A stretch of 39,787 nt of DNA from Parcubacteria group bacterium (GCA_028286825.1 JAQBQV010000022.1:1-39787); one strand, 5' to 3'; shown: positions 1-8,896, counted from the stretch's first letter. Notes: a model not told the origin generated them from the letters alone. Numbers and translations: made by a program.

Positions 1-483
1 GCGATGTATATCATCACCCACTACATTTGGAATGCAGTCCGTCACGAGCTTAAGAAGCGCCTCCTTATTATCGACGAAGCGTGGTGGATGATGAAAAGTG
101 AAGACACGGCCTCTTTCCTCTATTCCGTCGCAAAACGAGGACGTAAGTATTATCTCGGTGTCTGTACCATCACTCAGGACGTTGAAGACTTCTTGAAGAG
201 CCCATACGGTAGACCCATTCTCACAAACTCGAGTTTACAACTCCTGTTGAAGCAGTCACCAACAACCATCGACGTACTCCAGCAAACATTTAATCTCACT
301 GATGAAGAGAAATATCTGCTTCTTGAGGCGGGAGTAGGGGAGGGCCTCTTCTTTGCAGGCCTCAAGCATGTTGCGATTAAGGTTGTAGCGAGCTATACCG
401 AGGATCAAATCATAACCTCAGACCCTTCACAGCTCCTCAACATCAAGGAAGAGAAGGAGCGCCATGCCGCTGAACAAAAATAG
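1..483 (+). CDS. VirB4-like conjugation/secretion ATPase, C-terminal part (5' end outside window)
   Basis: The reading frame is open from the first base, so only the last ~160 residues of a larger protein are here. They contain a Walker B-type segment LLIIDEAWWMM, followed by the GVCTITQDVEDF and LQLLLKQ stretches typical of the C-terminal half of VirB4/TraC-type ATPases, which power assembly of type IV secretion or conjugative pili at the inner face of the membrane. Walker A must lie upstream of the window. The next gene starts inside its last 20 nt, and a VirB2-like protein is encoded two genes later, which supports a type IV secretion-like pilus locus. Whether the machine moves DNA or protein, or only makes a pilus, cannot be told. 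Confidence 0.85.
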   Translation, partial: AMYIITHYIWNAVRHELKKRLLIIDEAWWMMKSEDTASFLYSVAKRGRKYYLGVCTITQDVEDFLKSPYGRPILTNSSLQLLLKQSPTTIDVLQQTFNLTDEEKYLLLEAGVGEGLFFAGLKHVAIKVVASYTEDQIITSDPSQLLNIKEEKERHAAEQK

Positions 484-1591
484 CGCGGGGCAAAAACCTC
501 CTGAGGTGATGACCTGGAAGAAGGCCTCTCCAGTTCTTATTGCAGCGGTACTCATTGATCTTACGAAAGCGTTTTTTGAAATGTTTATATTTTTTGGCCC
601 TGCTTTAGCGGGAGTAGTCTGTACGGTTGTTGGTAGTAATACTATGGTCGGGCAAGTGGTCGGCACAACTGCCGTTGGGGCTGTATGCGGAATAACGGCG
701 GTCGCAGTTGGTGTCGTTGCCGCAGCCCCGATTGAGGCATTTGGAATTGTTATGGCAATGTCGGTGGGCCTTGCAGGCTTTCTTGGGTTATTGTTGTGGA
801 TCTTTATGAAAAATCCTGGTCTTTTTAAGGCAAATGCCGCTAGCTTTATCTGGTTTGCGGGAAGCTTTGCGCTTAGCGAAGTACCCATTGCGGGAGCTCT
901 TCCTGCCTTTTCGATTACTCTCTGGCGACTCTACAAAAAACAAATTGAAGTCGAAAAAGCTGTGTATAAAAAATATCAGGCGGAACAAGCTGCGGTTGAG
1001 ACAGCCCGCCAGAACCGCACTCTTATAGAACGACAACGCTTAGTTGCTACTCAAGAGGCTCAAGCAGCGTCAGCAGAGGCTGAACAAGTGGCCCGTGCGG
1101 AGTCTGAGCAACAAGCGATAGCCGATGAGTCTCAAGGACGCGAGGGCCGAAGCTCAAAGGACACAGCGCCAGCGAGTGGGCGTCGTACGAGCGAGTCTGA
1201 ACCTTTGGCGCAAGTACCATCCTACGGTTCACCACGTGACAGGAGTGGACGATCAGTCACTTCGTTTGACCCATCAGAATTCGACACCCTTCATGACGCA
1301 CTCTCTGAGCTCAATGGGAAGCAAAATCGCACTCCTGAGGAGAACAAGCGCCTCCTGCGTGCCCGCGAAATCATGCGCCACGTATCGATTGATAGTACCG
1401 AGACTAGAGACCCTGTCCTCTTTGCAGCATATGAACGCGCTCGCCAGGGGCAAAAAGTGTTTGATGGTAGTCCAGAAACTCGCGGTGGGTTCTCATTCTC
1501 GTCGATTGTTATAACGGGCGCTAAGCACGCAACGACGCCTGAAGCTGCAAATGACTCAGAGTATAAGAAGAATGTGCGTAATGTTGGTTAG
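464..1591 (+). CDS. multi-pass membrane protein with C-terminal coiled coil, secretion-cluster component
   Basis: 375 residues. About four or five hydrophobic segments lie between residues ~24 and ~150, rich in Gly, Ala and Val. A strongly charged Glu/Gln/Ala/Arg coiled coil (~155-215) follows, then a low-complexity hydrophilic tail to the end. The start overlaps the VirB4 stop by 20 nt and has an AAGGAG Shine-Dalgarno at 454-459, so translation is probably coupled. The position right after VirB4 and the helix-rich N-terminus recall polytopic VirB6/TrbL-type channel subunits, but I see no diagnostic motif, so the role is an inference from neighbours only. Confidence 0.75.
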   Translation: MPLNKNSAGQKPPEVMTWKKASPVLIAAVLIDLTKAFFEMFIFFGPALAGVVCTVVGSNTMVGQVVGTTAVGAVCGITAVAVGVVAAAPIEAFGIVMAMSVGLAGFLGLLLWIFMKNPGLFKANAASFIWFAGSFALSEVPIAGALPAFSITLWRLYKKQIEVEKAVYKKYQAEQAAVETARQNRTLIERQRLVATQEAQAASAEAEQVARAESEQQAIADESQGREGRSSKDTAPASGRRTSESEPLAQVPSYGSPRDRSGRSVTSFDPSEFDTLHDALSELNGKQNRTPEENKRLLRAREIMRHVSIDSTETRDPVLFAAYERARQGQKVFDGSPETRGGFSFSSIVITGAKHATTPEAANDSEYKKNVRNVG

Positions 1592-1622
1592 TACTACATT
1601 TGACACGCTATACTAAAGAGTA

Positions 1623-2621
1623 ATGCGCGCGCTACTCTACGCACTTACTGCTTTTGCACTTCTGACGCCAGGAGCGGCTCTTGCTCAACTGATGGGGACG
1701 GCTGATGCGGGCTCCTCACAACCCTTCACTATTTCTGTAGGCCCTCAATACCCAGCCCCATTTAGCAAGGCAACTCTTTCGATACTTTCAGATTCGATTA
1801 GCCTTACCAACGCCACCATGACTGTTTCTGTCGGTGGAAAAAAACTCTATGAGGGCAATGCCCAGCCAGTAGCAATCCCGCTTGGTAAGGCGGGTGTTGT
1901 CACAAACGTAACGGTGGTTGTTCGCGCTAATGGTTCGAGCTACCGACAGAACGTTTTGATTCAGCCGCAGGATGTGGCACTTGTTTCTGAACCCATTTCT
2001 TCGGCCCCCCCGCTCTACCCTGGGAAACCCTTCGTCCCACTCGAGGGTGATGTACGTCTAGTCGCTGTCGCGAGCCTTAGAAACGCGTCTGGCAATTCAC
2101 TTGACCCGGCCCAACTCTCGTATACCTGGACGGTTGATGGAACGCGCATCGATAATTTCTCAGGGATAGGGAAAAGTGCCATTATTGTCGCCTCTCCACT
2201 TCAATACAGGAGTCGCGAAGTCTCGGTCGTAATAGCGAGTCAAGACGGTACCGTAGTGGGAGGAGCGTCGACATCGCTCGATCCGCTCGCGCCAAGCATA
2301 CGCACATATGTTCAGGACCCCCTTCTTGGTATTTTGTACGACCATGCAATTTCAGGCTCTTACACCATTAGTAGTGCCGAGGCAACGCTCTATACCGCTC
2401 CGTTTTCACTACCCACAACGAGCGGCTCTCCGTTTATCCAGTGGTTTCTAAACGGGTCAGCTGCGCAAACAGGGCGATCTATAACACTCAGGCCCTCAGG
2501 AGAGGGTGGGGGAGCCGCTTCTCTTTCAGTAACTGCTTCCTCTGGTAACGAAACAACGGCGACAAGTAACTACTCAATCTCTTTTGGAACAACAGGTGGC
2601 TCTAACTTCTTTGGTCTATGA
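1623..2621 (+). CDS. secreted protein with Ig/PKD-like beta domains
   Basis: 332 residues. The first ~21 (MRALLYALTAFALLTPGAALAQ) form a clear signal peptide with an Ala-x-Ala cleavage site. The rest is Ser/Thr/Gly/Val-rich with alternating beta-strand character. Segments such as LSYTWTVDGTRIDNFSGIG and the later FIQWFLNGSAAQTG resemble Ig-like or PKD-like folds found in surface proteins. There is no C-terminal anchor. A TATACT box at 1609-1614 lies 8 nt before the ATG with no Shine-Dalgarno, which fits a leaderless transcript. The stop overlaps the next start (ATGA). Its place between a VirB4-type ATPase and a VirB2-like protein suggests an outer part of the pilus machinery; this is unproven. 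Confidence 0.75.
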   Translation: MRALLYALTAFALLTPGAALAQLMGTADAGSSQPFTISVGPQYPAPFSKATLSILSDSISLTNATMTVSVGGKKLYEGNAQPVAIPLGKAGVVTNVTVVVRANGSSYRQNVLIQPQDVALVSEPISSAPPLYPGKPFVPLEGDVRLVAVASLRNASGNSLDPAQLSYTWTVDGTRIDNFSGIGKSAIIVASPLQYRSREVSVVIASQDGTVVGGASTSLDPLAPSIRTYVQDPLLGILYDHAISGSYTISSAEATLYTAPFSLPTTSGSPFIQWFLNGSAAQTGRSITLRPSGEGGGAASLSVTASSGNETTATSNYSISFGTTGGSNFFGL

Positions 2622-3853
2622 AAAAATTTCTATTGATGGGCTTTCTAGTACTTGTTGGCCTTGTAACATTCGCCCCCACCACGTCTGCGGTCTCTTGTGC
2701 GAGCGGCGGCACGTGTAAATCTGCCTGTGCTTCAGGCGAAGTTGCGTCTGAATCTGGCTCTCGTGCTGTGTGTCAATCTACCCCTTTTACAGGCATATGC
2801 TGTGTCCCTATTGCGGCGGTCGCTTGTGCGGACGCCAACGCAGTGCGAGATAGTAGTGGTAATTGCGTTACTCAAAGCACTCCAGGCAATCAAAATACGG
2901 CGATTACTCAAACTAATTCTCCTCAGGGGTTTACCGCACTGGCTCCTATCCCAGGCTTAACCGATCAGAGCAATACAGCGGTGGTGAACTCAACATCTCT
3001 CGCCAACTTTCTCAATAATCTATATAAATATTTAATTGGACTTGCGGCAGTCATTGCCATCATTGAGATTATTTGGGGAGGACTAGAGATTTCTACCAAA
3101 GACTCTGTCAGTAAGCAAAGCGACGGTAAGAATCGCATCTATCAGGCCGTTCTAGGGCTTATATTGGTCCTTTTGCCGGCACTTGTCTTCTCCATCATCA
3201 ACCCGAGTATCTTGAATCTTTCAATAAATCCGAGGGCGTTAGACACAACAACTATTTCTTCAAATACTAATCCAGGAACATCACCGGGGACTGCGGTAAC
3301 CAACTCTGATCCTAGCGGCTGCACAACCTCTGGCACTTTGTATAAACAGGCTAATTGCCCTTCAGATACGGCGGCCACGGCCTTTGTTGCTCAATGTAAT
3401 AGTAATGGGGGTACTGGAAAACTTCTTGGTTGCAGCGCAATGCTTCCAGGCGGATGCGCCGCAAGAACTGCAACATGCGAATCAGGATCAGCGGTAGGTC
3501 CATACATTTTCGTAGACGTTAGTTCACAAAACAATGCGCTCAATCCATTATTTAAATTTAACGACTACCAGCCATTGATTTCATCACAAGGGCCTTCAAA
3601 TTTAAATGGGGATTCTGGTAGTGGGGCGAAAGCAGTTCAGTTTGCCGCCACATGCACACAAGACGGAGGTGCAACATGCTTGACAGATATAGATATTCTA
3701 GCCAGAGTTTCATGTACTAACATTAACCCAATTGACACAACTAAAATCATAGGAAAATGCTATAGCTCAAAAATTACCTGCATAAGTCCACTAGACATTA
3801 ATACGGGTTTACGTCGCTGCGAAAACAAACCATCATGGTCTCCAAAATACTAG
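2618..3853 (+). CDS. TrbC/VirB2-like two-helix membrane protein with Cys-rich flanks
   Basis: 411 residues. A signal peptide (1-24) is followed by a Cys-rich segment (~27-85), then two hydrophobic helices at ~135-155 and ~175-195 separated by a short charged loop (STKDSVSKQSDGKNR). This helix-loop-helix is the layout of VirB2/TrbC pilin-type subunits. A long Ser/Thr/Cys-rich extracellular tail of ~200 residues follows, which classical short pilins lack. The last ~370 nt are noticeably more AT-rich than the first part, so the tail may have a separate history. It starts in an ATGA overlap with the previous gene and ends 1 nt before the next start, so it sits in one operon. Confidence 0.75.
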   Translation: MKKFLLMGFLVLVGLVTFAPTTSAVSCASGGTCKSACASGEVASESGSRAVCQSTPFTGICCVPIAAVACADANAVRDSSGNCVTQSTPGNQNTAITQTNSPQGFTALAPIPGLTDQSNTAVVNSTSLANFLNNLYKYLIGLAAVIAIIEIIWGGLEISTKDSVSKQSDGKNRIYQAVLGLILVLLPALVFSIINPSILNLSINPRALDTTTISSNTNPGTSPGTAVTNSDPSGCTTSGTLYKQANCPSDTAATAFVAQCNSNGGTGKLLGCSAMLPGGCAARTATCESGSAVGPYIFVDVSSQNNALNPLFKFNDYQPLISSQGPSNLNGDSGSGAKAVQFAATCTQDGGATCLTDIDILARVSCTNINPIDTTKIIGKCYSSKITCISPLDINTGLRRCENKPSWSPKY

Positions 3854-3854
3854 T

Positions 3855-5042
3855 ATGCAACGCTACCTAATCATCGCCGCAGCAGCTATCGTCACCATAG
3901 GGGTTGGGGTTGTTGTGTACTTCTACTTCTTCAGCGGTTCTCCTGACATCATGGTTGCACCGACCGGTACCTCAACTCTGCCAGCGGCCGGGGAGGGAGG
4001 TACGTCTGTGAGTGATTCGAAACCAACCAGTCCAGCCGCCTCAGTGTCGCCTAGATTAGTTCAAATAAGTAAGGGTCCAGTCGTTCGAGGAGAAGTGGTG
4101 ATAGATAGGAAGCCGCTTACAGCAAGTTCGTCGCCCCAAGTGGTTGTTCAGTACCTTGAGCGGCAGAGTGGGAATGTGTATTCGTATCTGCCTCACGAAA
4201 AAGTGCTGACGCGTATTTCAAATAAGACGGTTCCTGGAATTCAGTCAGCGGCATGGCTGCCCGATGGTTCATACGCCTTTGTACGCTATCTCTCCGGTGA
4301 CACATCTTCGATCATTAACTCGTACGGCCTTGCAGCGACCACAAGTGCTGGGTTTTTCTTGACCCAAAACCTTTCAGGACTTGCGGTATCTTCTTCAAGC
4401 CTACTCACGCTCGCCTCTGGCGTTAATGGCTCAGTTGCTACACTCCTCCATAGTGATGGCAGCCACCCAACAACCGTATTTACTACACCGCTTTCCTCGC
4501 TTCATGTGTCGTTTGCTGGTAAAAATCGATATCTCGCTTATACAAAACCCTCGGCAACCCTATTAGGCGATGCCTTTCTCTACACAAGTAGCAGCAATTT
4601 TTCTCGCGTTGCTGGCCCGCTTTTTGGCCTTGTCGCACTTGCGAGCCCGAAAGGGAATTGGGTTCTCGTGAGTTACACCGCCAATAGCACTATGCAGCTT
4701 GAGCTCGTTAACCCTGCGACAAATCAGGTTATACCACTCCCGATTGGGACCATTGCCGACAAATGCGTCTGGTCAGCGGACGAAACCTCGATTTACTGTG
4801 GTATCCCTGTCGATCCTTCTACCCGTGCGACCTATCCTGATGATTGGTATCAAGGGGCTCTTCATTTCAATGACCGCATATGGAAGATTAACGTCTCTGG
4901 CCGCTACGCTGAGCTCGTTCTCGACTTTGCACAAGAATCAAAAGAAGCACTGGACGCCGAGGCTCTCGCCATTGACCCGCAAGCGACTACCCTCGTCTTT
5001 GTTAATAAGAATGACGGCTCTTTATGGAGTTACTCCCTGTAA
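3855..5042 (+). CDS. membrane-anchored beta-propeller-like protein
   Basis: 395 residues. One N-terminal membrane helix (~4-28) is followed by a Pro/Ser/Thr linker (~35-70). The rest (~75-395) is built of repeated strands with WLPDGSYAFV, KGNWVLVSY, WSADETSIYCG and DPQATTLVFVNKNDGSLWSYS segments, which resemble WD40/TolB-type propeller blades. It probably faces outward and binds partners; no enzyme motif is seen. It is the last gene of the cluster that starts with VirB4. Its stop lies 21 nt inside the convergent yidC gene, so the two 3' ends overlap and no terminator separates them. Confidence 0.7.
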   Translation: MQRYLIIAAAAIVTIGVGVVVYFYFFSGSPDIMVAPTGTSTLPAAGEGGTSVSDSKPTSPAASVSPRLVQISKGPVVRGEVVIDRKPLTASSSPQVVVQYLERQSGNVYSYLPHEKVLTRISNKTVPGIQSAAWLPDGSYAFVRYLSGDTSSIINSYGLAATTSAGFFLTQNLSGLAVSSSSLLTLASGVNGSVATLLHSDGSHPTTVFTTPLSSLHVSFAGKNRYLAYTKPSATLLGDAFLYTSSSNFSRVAGPLFGLVALASPKGNWVLVSYTANSTMQLELVNPATNQVIPLPIGTIADKCVWSADETSIYCGIPVDPSTRATYPDDWYQGALHFNDRIWKINVSGRYAELVLDFAQESKEALDAEALAIDPQATTLVFVNKNDGSLWSYSL

Positions 5043-5765
5043 TGCCTCAGTATCGAGTTTGCGCCTGACATACCACTCCTGAAGAGAGCCGACGAGGTTA
5101 GTAGTCACGAAATAGAGCGCCACCGCTCCTGAGGTGGTGTATGAGATTATGGCAATAAGAAAAGGGAACACATATTTAAGCTGCAGCCCCATTACTTTTT
5201 GAAAATCACCCTGCATACCTGATTTTTCGACTGGCTTCATGGTCCCGGCTAGCATGAGGTGAGCTTGAAGGTACTGAGTAAGACCTGCGAGTACGGCGAG
5301 GACTAAGCTCTTACCGACAATGGACATTATCCCAAAGAGTGTAAGGGAGACCATTCCTGGAATTGGGGTAAAACCATAGAGGAGCGCCGTGTTAACTGTA
5401 GTAAATGGCTCGTAATTGAAGACCCAGTAGAGTGCAAGAAGAACGGGTATTTGTATAAGGACCGTCAAGATGCTTGAAAAAGGGTTTACCTTTGCCTCTC
5501 GGTATAGCGCGAGGGTCTCAAGTGCCTCTTTTTCTTTATCTCCCTTGTTTTTCTCTTTGAGCTCCTTTATTTTTGGCTCGAGCGTCTTCATCGCTCGCTG
5601 GGTACGTGCCGCTGAGAGGGTAAATGGCAGCAAAATGAGGCGTATAGCGATCGTCACTAGAATAACGGCTACACCCACGTCCCCATGCGGAATAAACGCA
5701 ACAAGCGCCACAAGGGCGTTGTAGATAGGGTTATAGAAAACTGCGTGGAAGATAGTTGAGATCAC
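5022..5765 (-). CDS. yidC: YidC/Oxa1 membrane protein insertase
   Basis: 247 residues, close to the short YidC/SpoIIIJ form that lacks the large periplasmic domain of proteobacterial YidC. It inserts and folds membrane proteins, alone or with Sec. The core is visible: a first helix with an Arg in the groove (TIAIRLILLPFTL), a cytoplasmic hairpin rich in Lys/Glu (~60-85: EPKIKELKEKNKGDKEKEA), then NPFSSILTVLIQIPVLLALYW and three further helices ending in FVTTNLVGSLQEW. It follows rnpA (5781) by 15 nt on the same strand, the classical rpmH-rnpA-yidC order next to dnaA. Confidence 0.95.
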   Translation of the reverse strand: MISTIFHAVFYNPIYNALVALVAFIPHGDVGVAVILVTIAIRLILLPFTLSAARTQRAMKTLEPKIKELKEKNKGDKEKEALETLALYREAKVNPFSSILTVLIQIPVLLALYWVFNYEPFTTVNTALLYGFTPIPGMVSLTLFGIMSIVGKSLVLAVLAGLTQYLQAHLMLAGTMKPVEKSGMQGDFQKVMGLQLKYVFPFLIAIISYTTSGAVALYFVTTNLVGSLQEWYVRRKLDTEALQGVTP

Positions 5766-5780
5766 ACCTGTATTGTACGG

Positions 5781-6092
5781 CTAGTGCTTGATTTTAGAAA
5801 GGAGTGAAGCAAGTTCTTCTGTGAGCTCAGTGTAACTAAGGGTGATCGCTGACGCTTTAGGGAAAAGTATAAGGGCTGTGGGGCGAGGGAGTGTGTGAAG
5901 GGCGGCGAGCACACGTCGCTTCAAGAGATGTCTCGTTACAGAAAGCCTAGCTACCTTTTTAGGGACCACCACAGCATAGCCACTCGTATCGTGAGGCACT
6001 ACGACAGTTAGGTGAGGTGAGGAAAAGCGCTTGCCTGAGGCAAGTGCGTGGGGGAAAACGGACCGGGAGAGTCGTTCTCGGCGCGAAAACAC
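5781..6092 (-). CDS. rnpA: ribonuclease P protein component
   Basis: 103 residues when read from the GTG at 6092, which lies 1 nt after the rpmH stop. An open frame continues upstream, but it only overlaps rpmH in another frame. The protein assists RNase P RNA in 5' processing of pre-tRNA. Typical features are the start FSRRERLSRSVF, a beta region LTVVVPHDTSGYAVVVPKKV and the helix TRHLLKRRV. That helix corresponds to the family signature R-N-x-x-K-R, but the Asn is replaced by His (R-H-L-L-K-R). Gene order with rpmH and yidC makes the identification firm. Confidence 0.9.
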   Translation of the reverse strand: MFSRRERLSRSVFPHALASGKRFSSPHLTVVVPHDTSGYAVVVPKKVARLSVTRHLLKRRVLAALHTLPRPTALILFPKASAITLSYTELTEELASLLSKIKH

Positions 6093-6093
6093 G

Positions 6094-6231
6094 TTAAACA
6101 GCGAGCTTTGCGCGACCAACACGACGTCTAGCCTGTATAATCTTACGGCCACTAGCAGACTCGCTCCGTGAGAGGAATCCGTGGGTCTTTGCACGCTTTC
6201 GCTTTTTTGGTTGATAGGTTCCTTTTGCCAT
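6094..6231 (-). CDS. rpmH: 50S ribosomal protein L34 (bL34)
   Basis: Short 45-residue gene. Translation of the minus strand starts [20 protein letters not shown] and ends [11 protein letters not shown], which is the L34 pattern: TYQPxxRKRxxTHGF, a Gly-Arg-Lys turn, then an Arg-rich tail. It is slightly extended at the N-terminus (MAKG for the usual M-K/R). It is the first gene of the rpmH-rnpA-yidC operon and is divergent from dnaA, with the 97-nt oriC-side intergenic region upstream. Confidence 0.95.
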   Translation of the reverse strand: MAKGTYQPKKRKRAKTHGFLSRSESASGRKIIQARRRVGRAKLAV

Positions 6232-6328
6232 ACTCGTACGTATTAAGTTATACACATGATACTAACAGGTTTTCCCCGAAATGCCACTTTTGGCTTGTTT
6301 CCTAAATACGCGTATACTCTGAACTATT
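6232..6328. other. rpmH-dnaA intergenic region with DnaA box (part of probable oriC)
   Basis: A perfect DnaA box, TTATACACA (consensus TTATnCACA), lies at 6248-6256. The rest is AT-rich and carries the divergent promoters of rpmH and dnaA. Together with the boxes after dnaA it supports an origin of replication bracketing dnaA, as in many bacteria with the rpmH-dnaA-dnaN arrangement. Confidence 0.7.
6290..6318 (+). promoter_or_regulatory. dnaA promoter
   Basis: A -35 TTGGCT (6290-6295), 17-nt spacer and -10 TATACT (6313-6318) precede the dnaA ATG by only 10 nt. Transcription would begin at about 6325, so the mRNA has almost no leader, and no Shine-Dalgarno is present. Confidence 0.65.
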
Positions 6329-7681
6329 ATGGATAAAGGGAATCCGCGTGAATTGTGGGAGTACATTTTAACTCAAATTGAACTTTCAATTTCCCCAGCA
6401 AATTTTAATACATGGTTCCGAAACAGTTTTATTGTAAAAGTCGACGAGGAGGGTGTCATTTATGTGGGGGTGCCAAGTCAGTTTTTTAAAGATTGGTTCT
6501 TGAAAAAGTTCCACACACTCCTTCTTAAAATCGTTCGCGATATTTCGTATGAATTTCGGAATATCGAATACATGATTGTAAAAGATGAGCGGCGGAAAGT
6601 TCAGAAAGAAGTGAAGAATACGAAGGGAGTTCTTGAGCTGCCTCTCGATGAGTTTTACATTAGTAAGAGTGACAATCTTAATCCACGCTACACCTTCGAC
6701 ACTTTTGTGATCGGATCGTTTAATAACCTTGCGTACTCTGCCGCACAGGCTGTCCTGAACCGTCCCGGAATCACTTATAACCCCCTTTTTATCTATGGCG
6801 ATACTGGGAGAGGGAAGACGCACCTAATCCAAGCAATTGGGAACCATTATAAGAAGCTCTATGAGGGTCGTAAGGTGTTTTATTTAACTGCTGAGAAGTT
6901 TACTGTCGACTACACTGATTCGGTACAAGCTGGAACGGCTAACCGCTTCAAAGAAAAGTATCGCCAGTACGATCTTTTAATTATGGATGACGTTCAATTC
7001 CTCTCAAAGAAATTAAAGACTGAAGAGGAGTTGTTCCATTTGTTCAATACCTTCCATGATATGAACAAGCAAATTGTCTTCTCCTCAGATCGCCCGCCTA
7101 TTGCTATCCCTGACATTGCTGAGCGTCTTAAAGGCCGTCTTGCAAGCGGTATGACCATTGATATTGGAGAACCTGATCCCGAGTCACGAATGGCAATCGT
7201 TAAGAAAAAAGCTGCTTTAAATGGCATTCTCTTGTCTGATGATGTTATTGAGTATGTCGCCACAACAATGACGGGCTCAATACGTGAACTTGAGGGGATG
7301 GTGAATAATATTATCTGCCATGCGCAAGTAAAGGGCTCGGCACCCGATATAAGTGAAGTACGACAATCTCTTCGATCCTTTACACGACCTCAAAAAAGTA
7401 TCTCAGTGAAGAATGTCGTTGATAAAGTCGCTGCTTTTTACGGTATTGATGAAGAGAGTATTTATGAAAAGACACGTCGACGGGAAGTGGTGCGTCCTCG
7501 TCAGGTGATTATGTATCTACTTCGTGAAGATTTTAGTATTTCGTATCCAACGATTGGAACGAAATTGGGTGGCCGCGATCATACAACGGTTATCCACTCT
7601 TGTGAGAAAATAAAGCGTGAAGTAATTGTGGATAGTGAGTTAGCAAAGGAGATTCAAAATATTCGTACTCTTCTTGTATGA
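6329..7681 (+). CDS. dnaA: chromosomal replication initiator DnaA
   Basis: 450 residues, full length. Domain I (~1-85, LWEYILTQIELSISPANFNTWF) is followed by a short linker, the AAA+ domain with Walker A GDTGRGKT at 157-164 and Walker B LLIMDDVQF, and the C-terminal DNA-binding helix-turn-helix with the signature GGRDHTTVIHSCEKI. It binds DnaA boxes and opens oriC. Boxes at 6248, 7695 and 7767 flank the gene, so autoregulation is likely. The promoter leaves only ~4 nt of leader. Confidence 0.98.
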   Translation: MDKGNPRELWEYILTQIELSISPANFNTWFRNSFIVKVDEEGVIYVGVPSQFFKDWFLKKFHTLLLKIVRDISYEFRNIEYMIVKDERRKVQKEVKNTKGVLELPLDEFYISKSDNLNPRYTFDTFVIGSFNNLAYSAAQAVLNRPGITYNPLFIYGDTGRGKTHLIQAIGNHYKKLYEGRKVFYLTAEKFTVDYTDSVQAGTANRFKEKYRQYDLLIMDDVQFLSKKLKTEEELFHLFNTFHDMNKQIVFSSDRPPIAIPDIAERLKGRLASGMTIDIGEPDPESRMAIVKKKAALNGILLSDDVIEYVATTMTGSIRELEGMVNNIICHAQVKGSAPDISEVRQSLRSFTRPQKSISVKNVVDKVAAFYGIDEESIYEKTRRREVVRPRQVIMYLLREDFSISYPTIGTKLGGRDHTTVIHSCEKIKREVIVDSELAKEIQNIRTLLV

Positions 7682-7792
7682 CTCTGTACTCGAGTTATCA
7701 ACAGGATACGTATGAAGTTCGTATGAAAATACTTAGCTTCTATAAAGTTCTTTCTATGTATCCCCATTATCCACTCCCCTAATAAGCATCGT
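7682..7792. other. dnaA-dnaN intergenic region with DnaA-box-like sites
   Basis: AT-rich 111-nt gap with TTATCAACA (7695-7703) and TTATCCACT (7767-7775), each one mismatch from the DnaA box consensus. A TAATAA -10-like box (7780-7785) lies 7 nt before the dnaN ATG. It is the second half of the probable oriC. Confidence 0.6.
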
Positions 7793-8893
7793 ATGATTAT
7801 TTCAATTGAAAAAAAGAAATTCTCAGAAGCAGTGTATATTGTTTCTCGGTTTGCAGAACGTAAGAGCGCAACACTACCTGTACTAAGTGCAGTACTGATT
7901 CTTGCGGGAGATGATGGGATTAAAATGAGAGCGACTAATCTTGAGACTGGTATTGACCTTACATTAGAAGGGACCTGCACCTCTAAAGGAGTGGTAGCAA
8001 TACCAGCGACTATTCTGCAACAAGTCGCAAGCTCTCTTACTCAAGAGGGAACAATTACTTTAGAACATACGGGCGATATTGTGACACTAACAAGTGGTAC
8101 TGGAAAAAGTGTTATTAAGACAGTGCCGTATGATGATTTTCCCTCTATCCCTTTTCCAGAGAATCCTAAAAATAGAATTGTACTCCCAGGTGTCATCCTA
8201 AAAAATCTATTCACTTCAATCGCGTCCTGTGCCTCTACATCAACAGTTCGTCCTGAACTCTCAAGTATCTATCTCACCATTGAAGGTGGAGTACTTACAG
8301 CAGTAGCTACCGACTCATTCCGTCTTGCAGAAAAAAAGATACCTCTTTCAAATAAAGGTATTCAAGGCAAATTCCTCATTCCTGCTAAAAATGCGCTTGA
8401 TATTGCTCAAGCGCTTCCAGATGACGAAATTATTATCTCTTTTGACGAACATCAATGTGCATTTGTGAGTACACTCGGGATGCTTGTCTCACGTCTTACA
8501 AATGCGATATATCCAGATTATAGGCAAATAATCCCCAAAGAGTCTGTTGTTGAGGCAATCGTTCTACGAAAAGATTTTGAGAACGCTCTTAAACACACTA
8601 CGATCTTCTCAGACACGTTTCAGAAGGTGCGTATGAGCTTTGACCCAAAAAAGAATACATTCTCTTTCTTTGCGCATAATAATGACATTGGAGAGTCGTC
8701 AGAAGTTCTGTCTGCAAAAATATCTGGAAGTGCTCTTGATCTCTCTTTTAATCATCGCTATCTTTCTGCCGTACTACCACTTACATCGTCAGAAAGTCTT
8801 TCCTTAACTGCGGCGGGTATCGGTCGACCACTTCTTATTCGTGGAGTCCAAGACACATCCCTTCTCTATCTCGTGTCTCCAATGAATCAATAG
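7793..8893 (+). CDS. dnaN: DNA polymerase III beta sliding clamp
   Basis: 366 residues, normal length for the three-domain clamp. It opens with MIISIEKKKFSEAVYIVSRFAERKSATLPVL (domain 1 start), has EGGVLTAVATDSFRLAEKK in domain 2 (the TDxxRL motif) and ends with the conserved C-terminal VSPMNQ, equivalent to the MPMRL end. The ring tethers polymerases to DNA. It lies directly after dnaA, with start-proximal -10 TAATAA and no Shine-Dalgarno. Its stop is only 3 nt from the convergent penicillin-binding protein stop. Confidence 0.97.
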   Translation: MIISIEKKKFSEAVYIVSRFAERKSATLPVLSAVLILAGDDGIKMRATNLETGIDLTLEGTCTSKGVVAIPATILQQVASSLTQEGTITLEHTGDIVTLTSGTGKSVIKTVPYDDFPSIPFPENPKNRIVLPGVILKNLFTSIASCASTSTVRPELSSIYLTIEGGVLTAVATDSFRLAEKKIPLSNKGIQGKFLIPAKNALDIAQALPDDEIIISFDEHQCAFVSTLGMLVSRLTNAIYPDYRQIIPKESVVEAIVLRKDFENALKHTTIFSDTFQKVRMSFDPKKNTFSFFAHNNDIGESSEVLSAKISGSALDLSFNHRYLSAVLPLTSSESLSLTAAGIGRPLLIRGVQDTSLLYLVSPMNQ

Positions 8894-8896
8894 TAT

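Noticed and set aside
427-888. Long minus-strand ORF opposite the membrane protein gene
   Set aside because: Low-complexity Pro/Thr/Ala translation typical of the antisense of a Gly/Ala/Val-rich membrane protein; no start signals.
5022-5042. Frameshift at the yidC / propeller gene junction
   Set aside because: Both proteins end with plausible C-termini; the 21-nt overlap is a convergent 3' overlap as seen elsewhere here.
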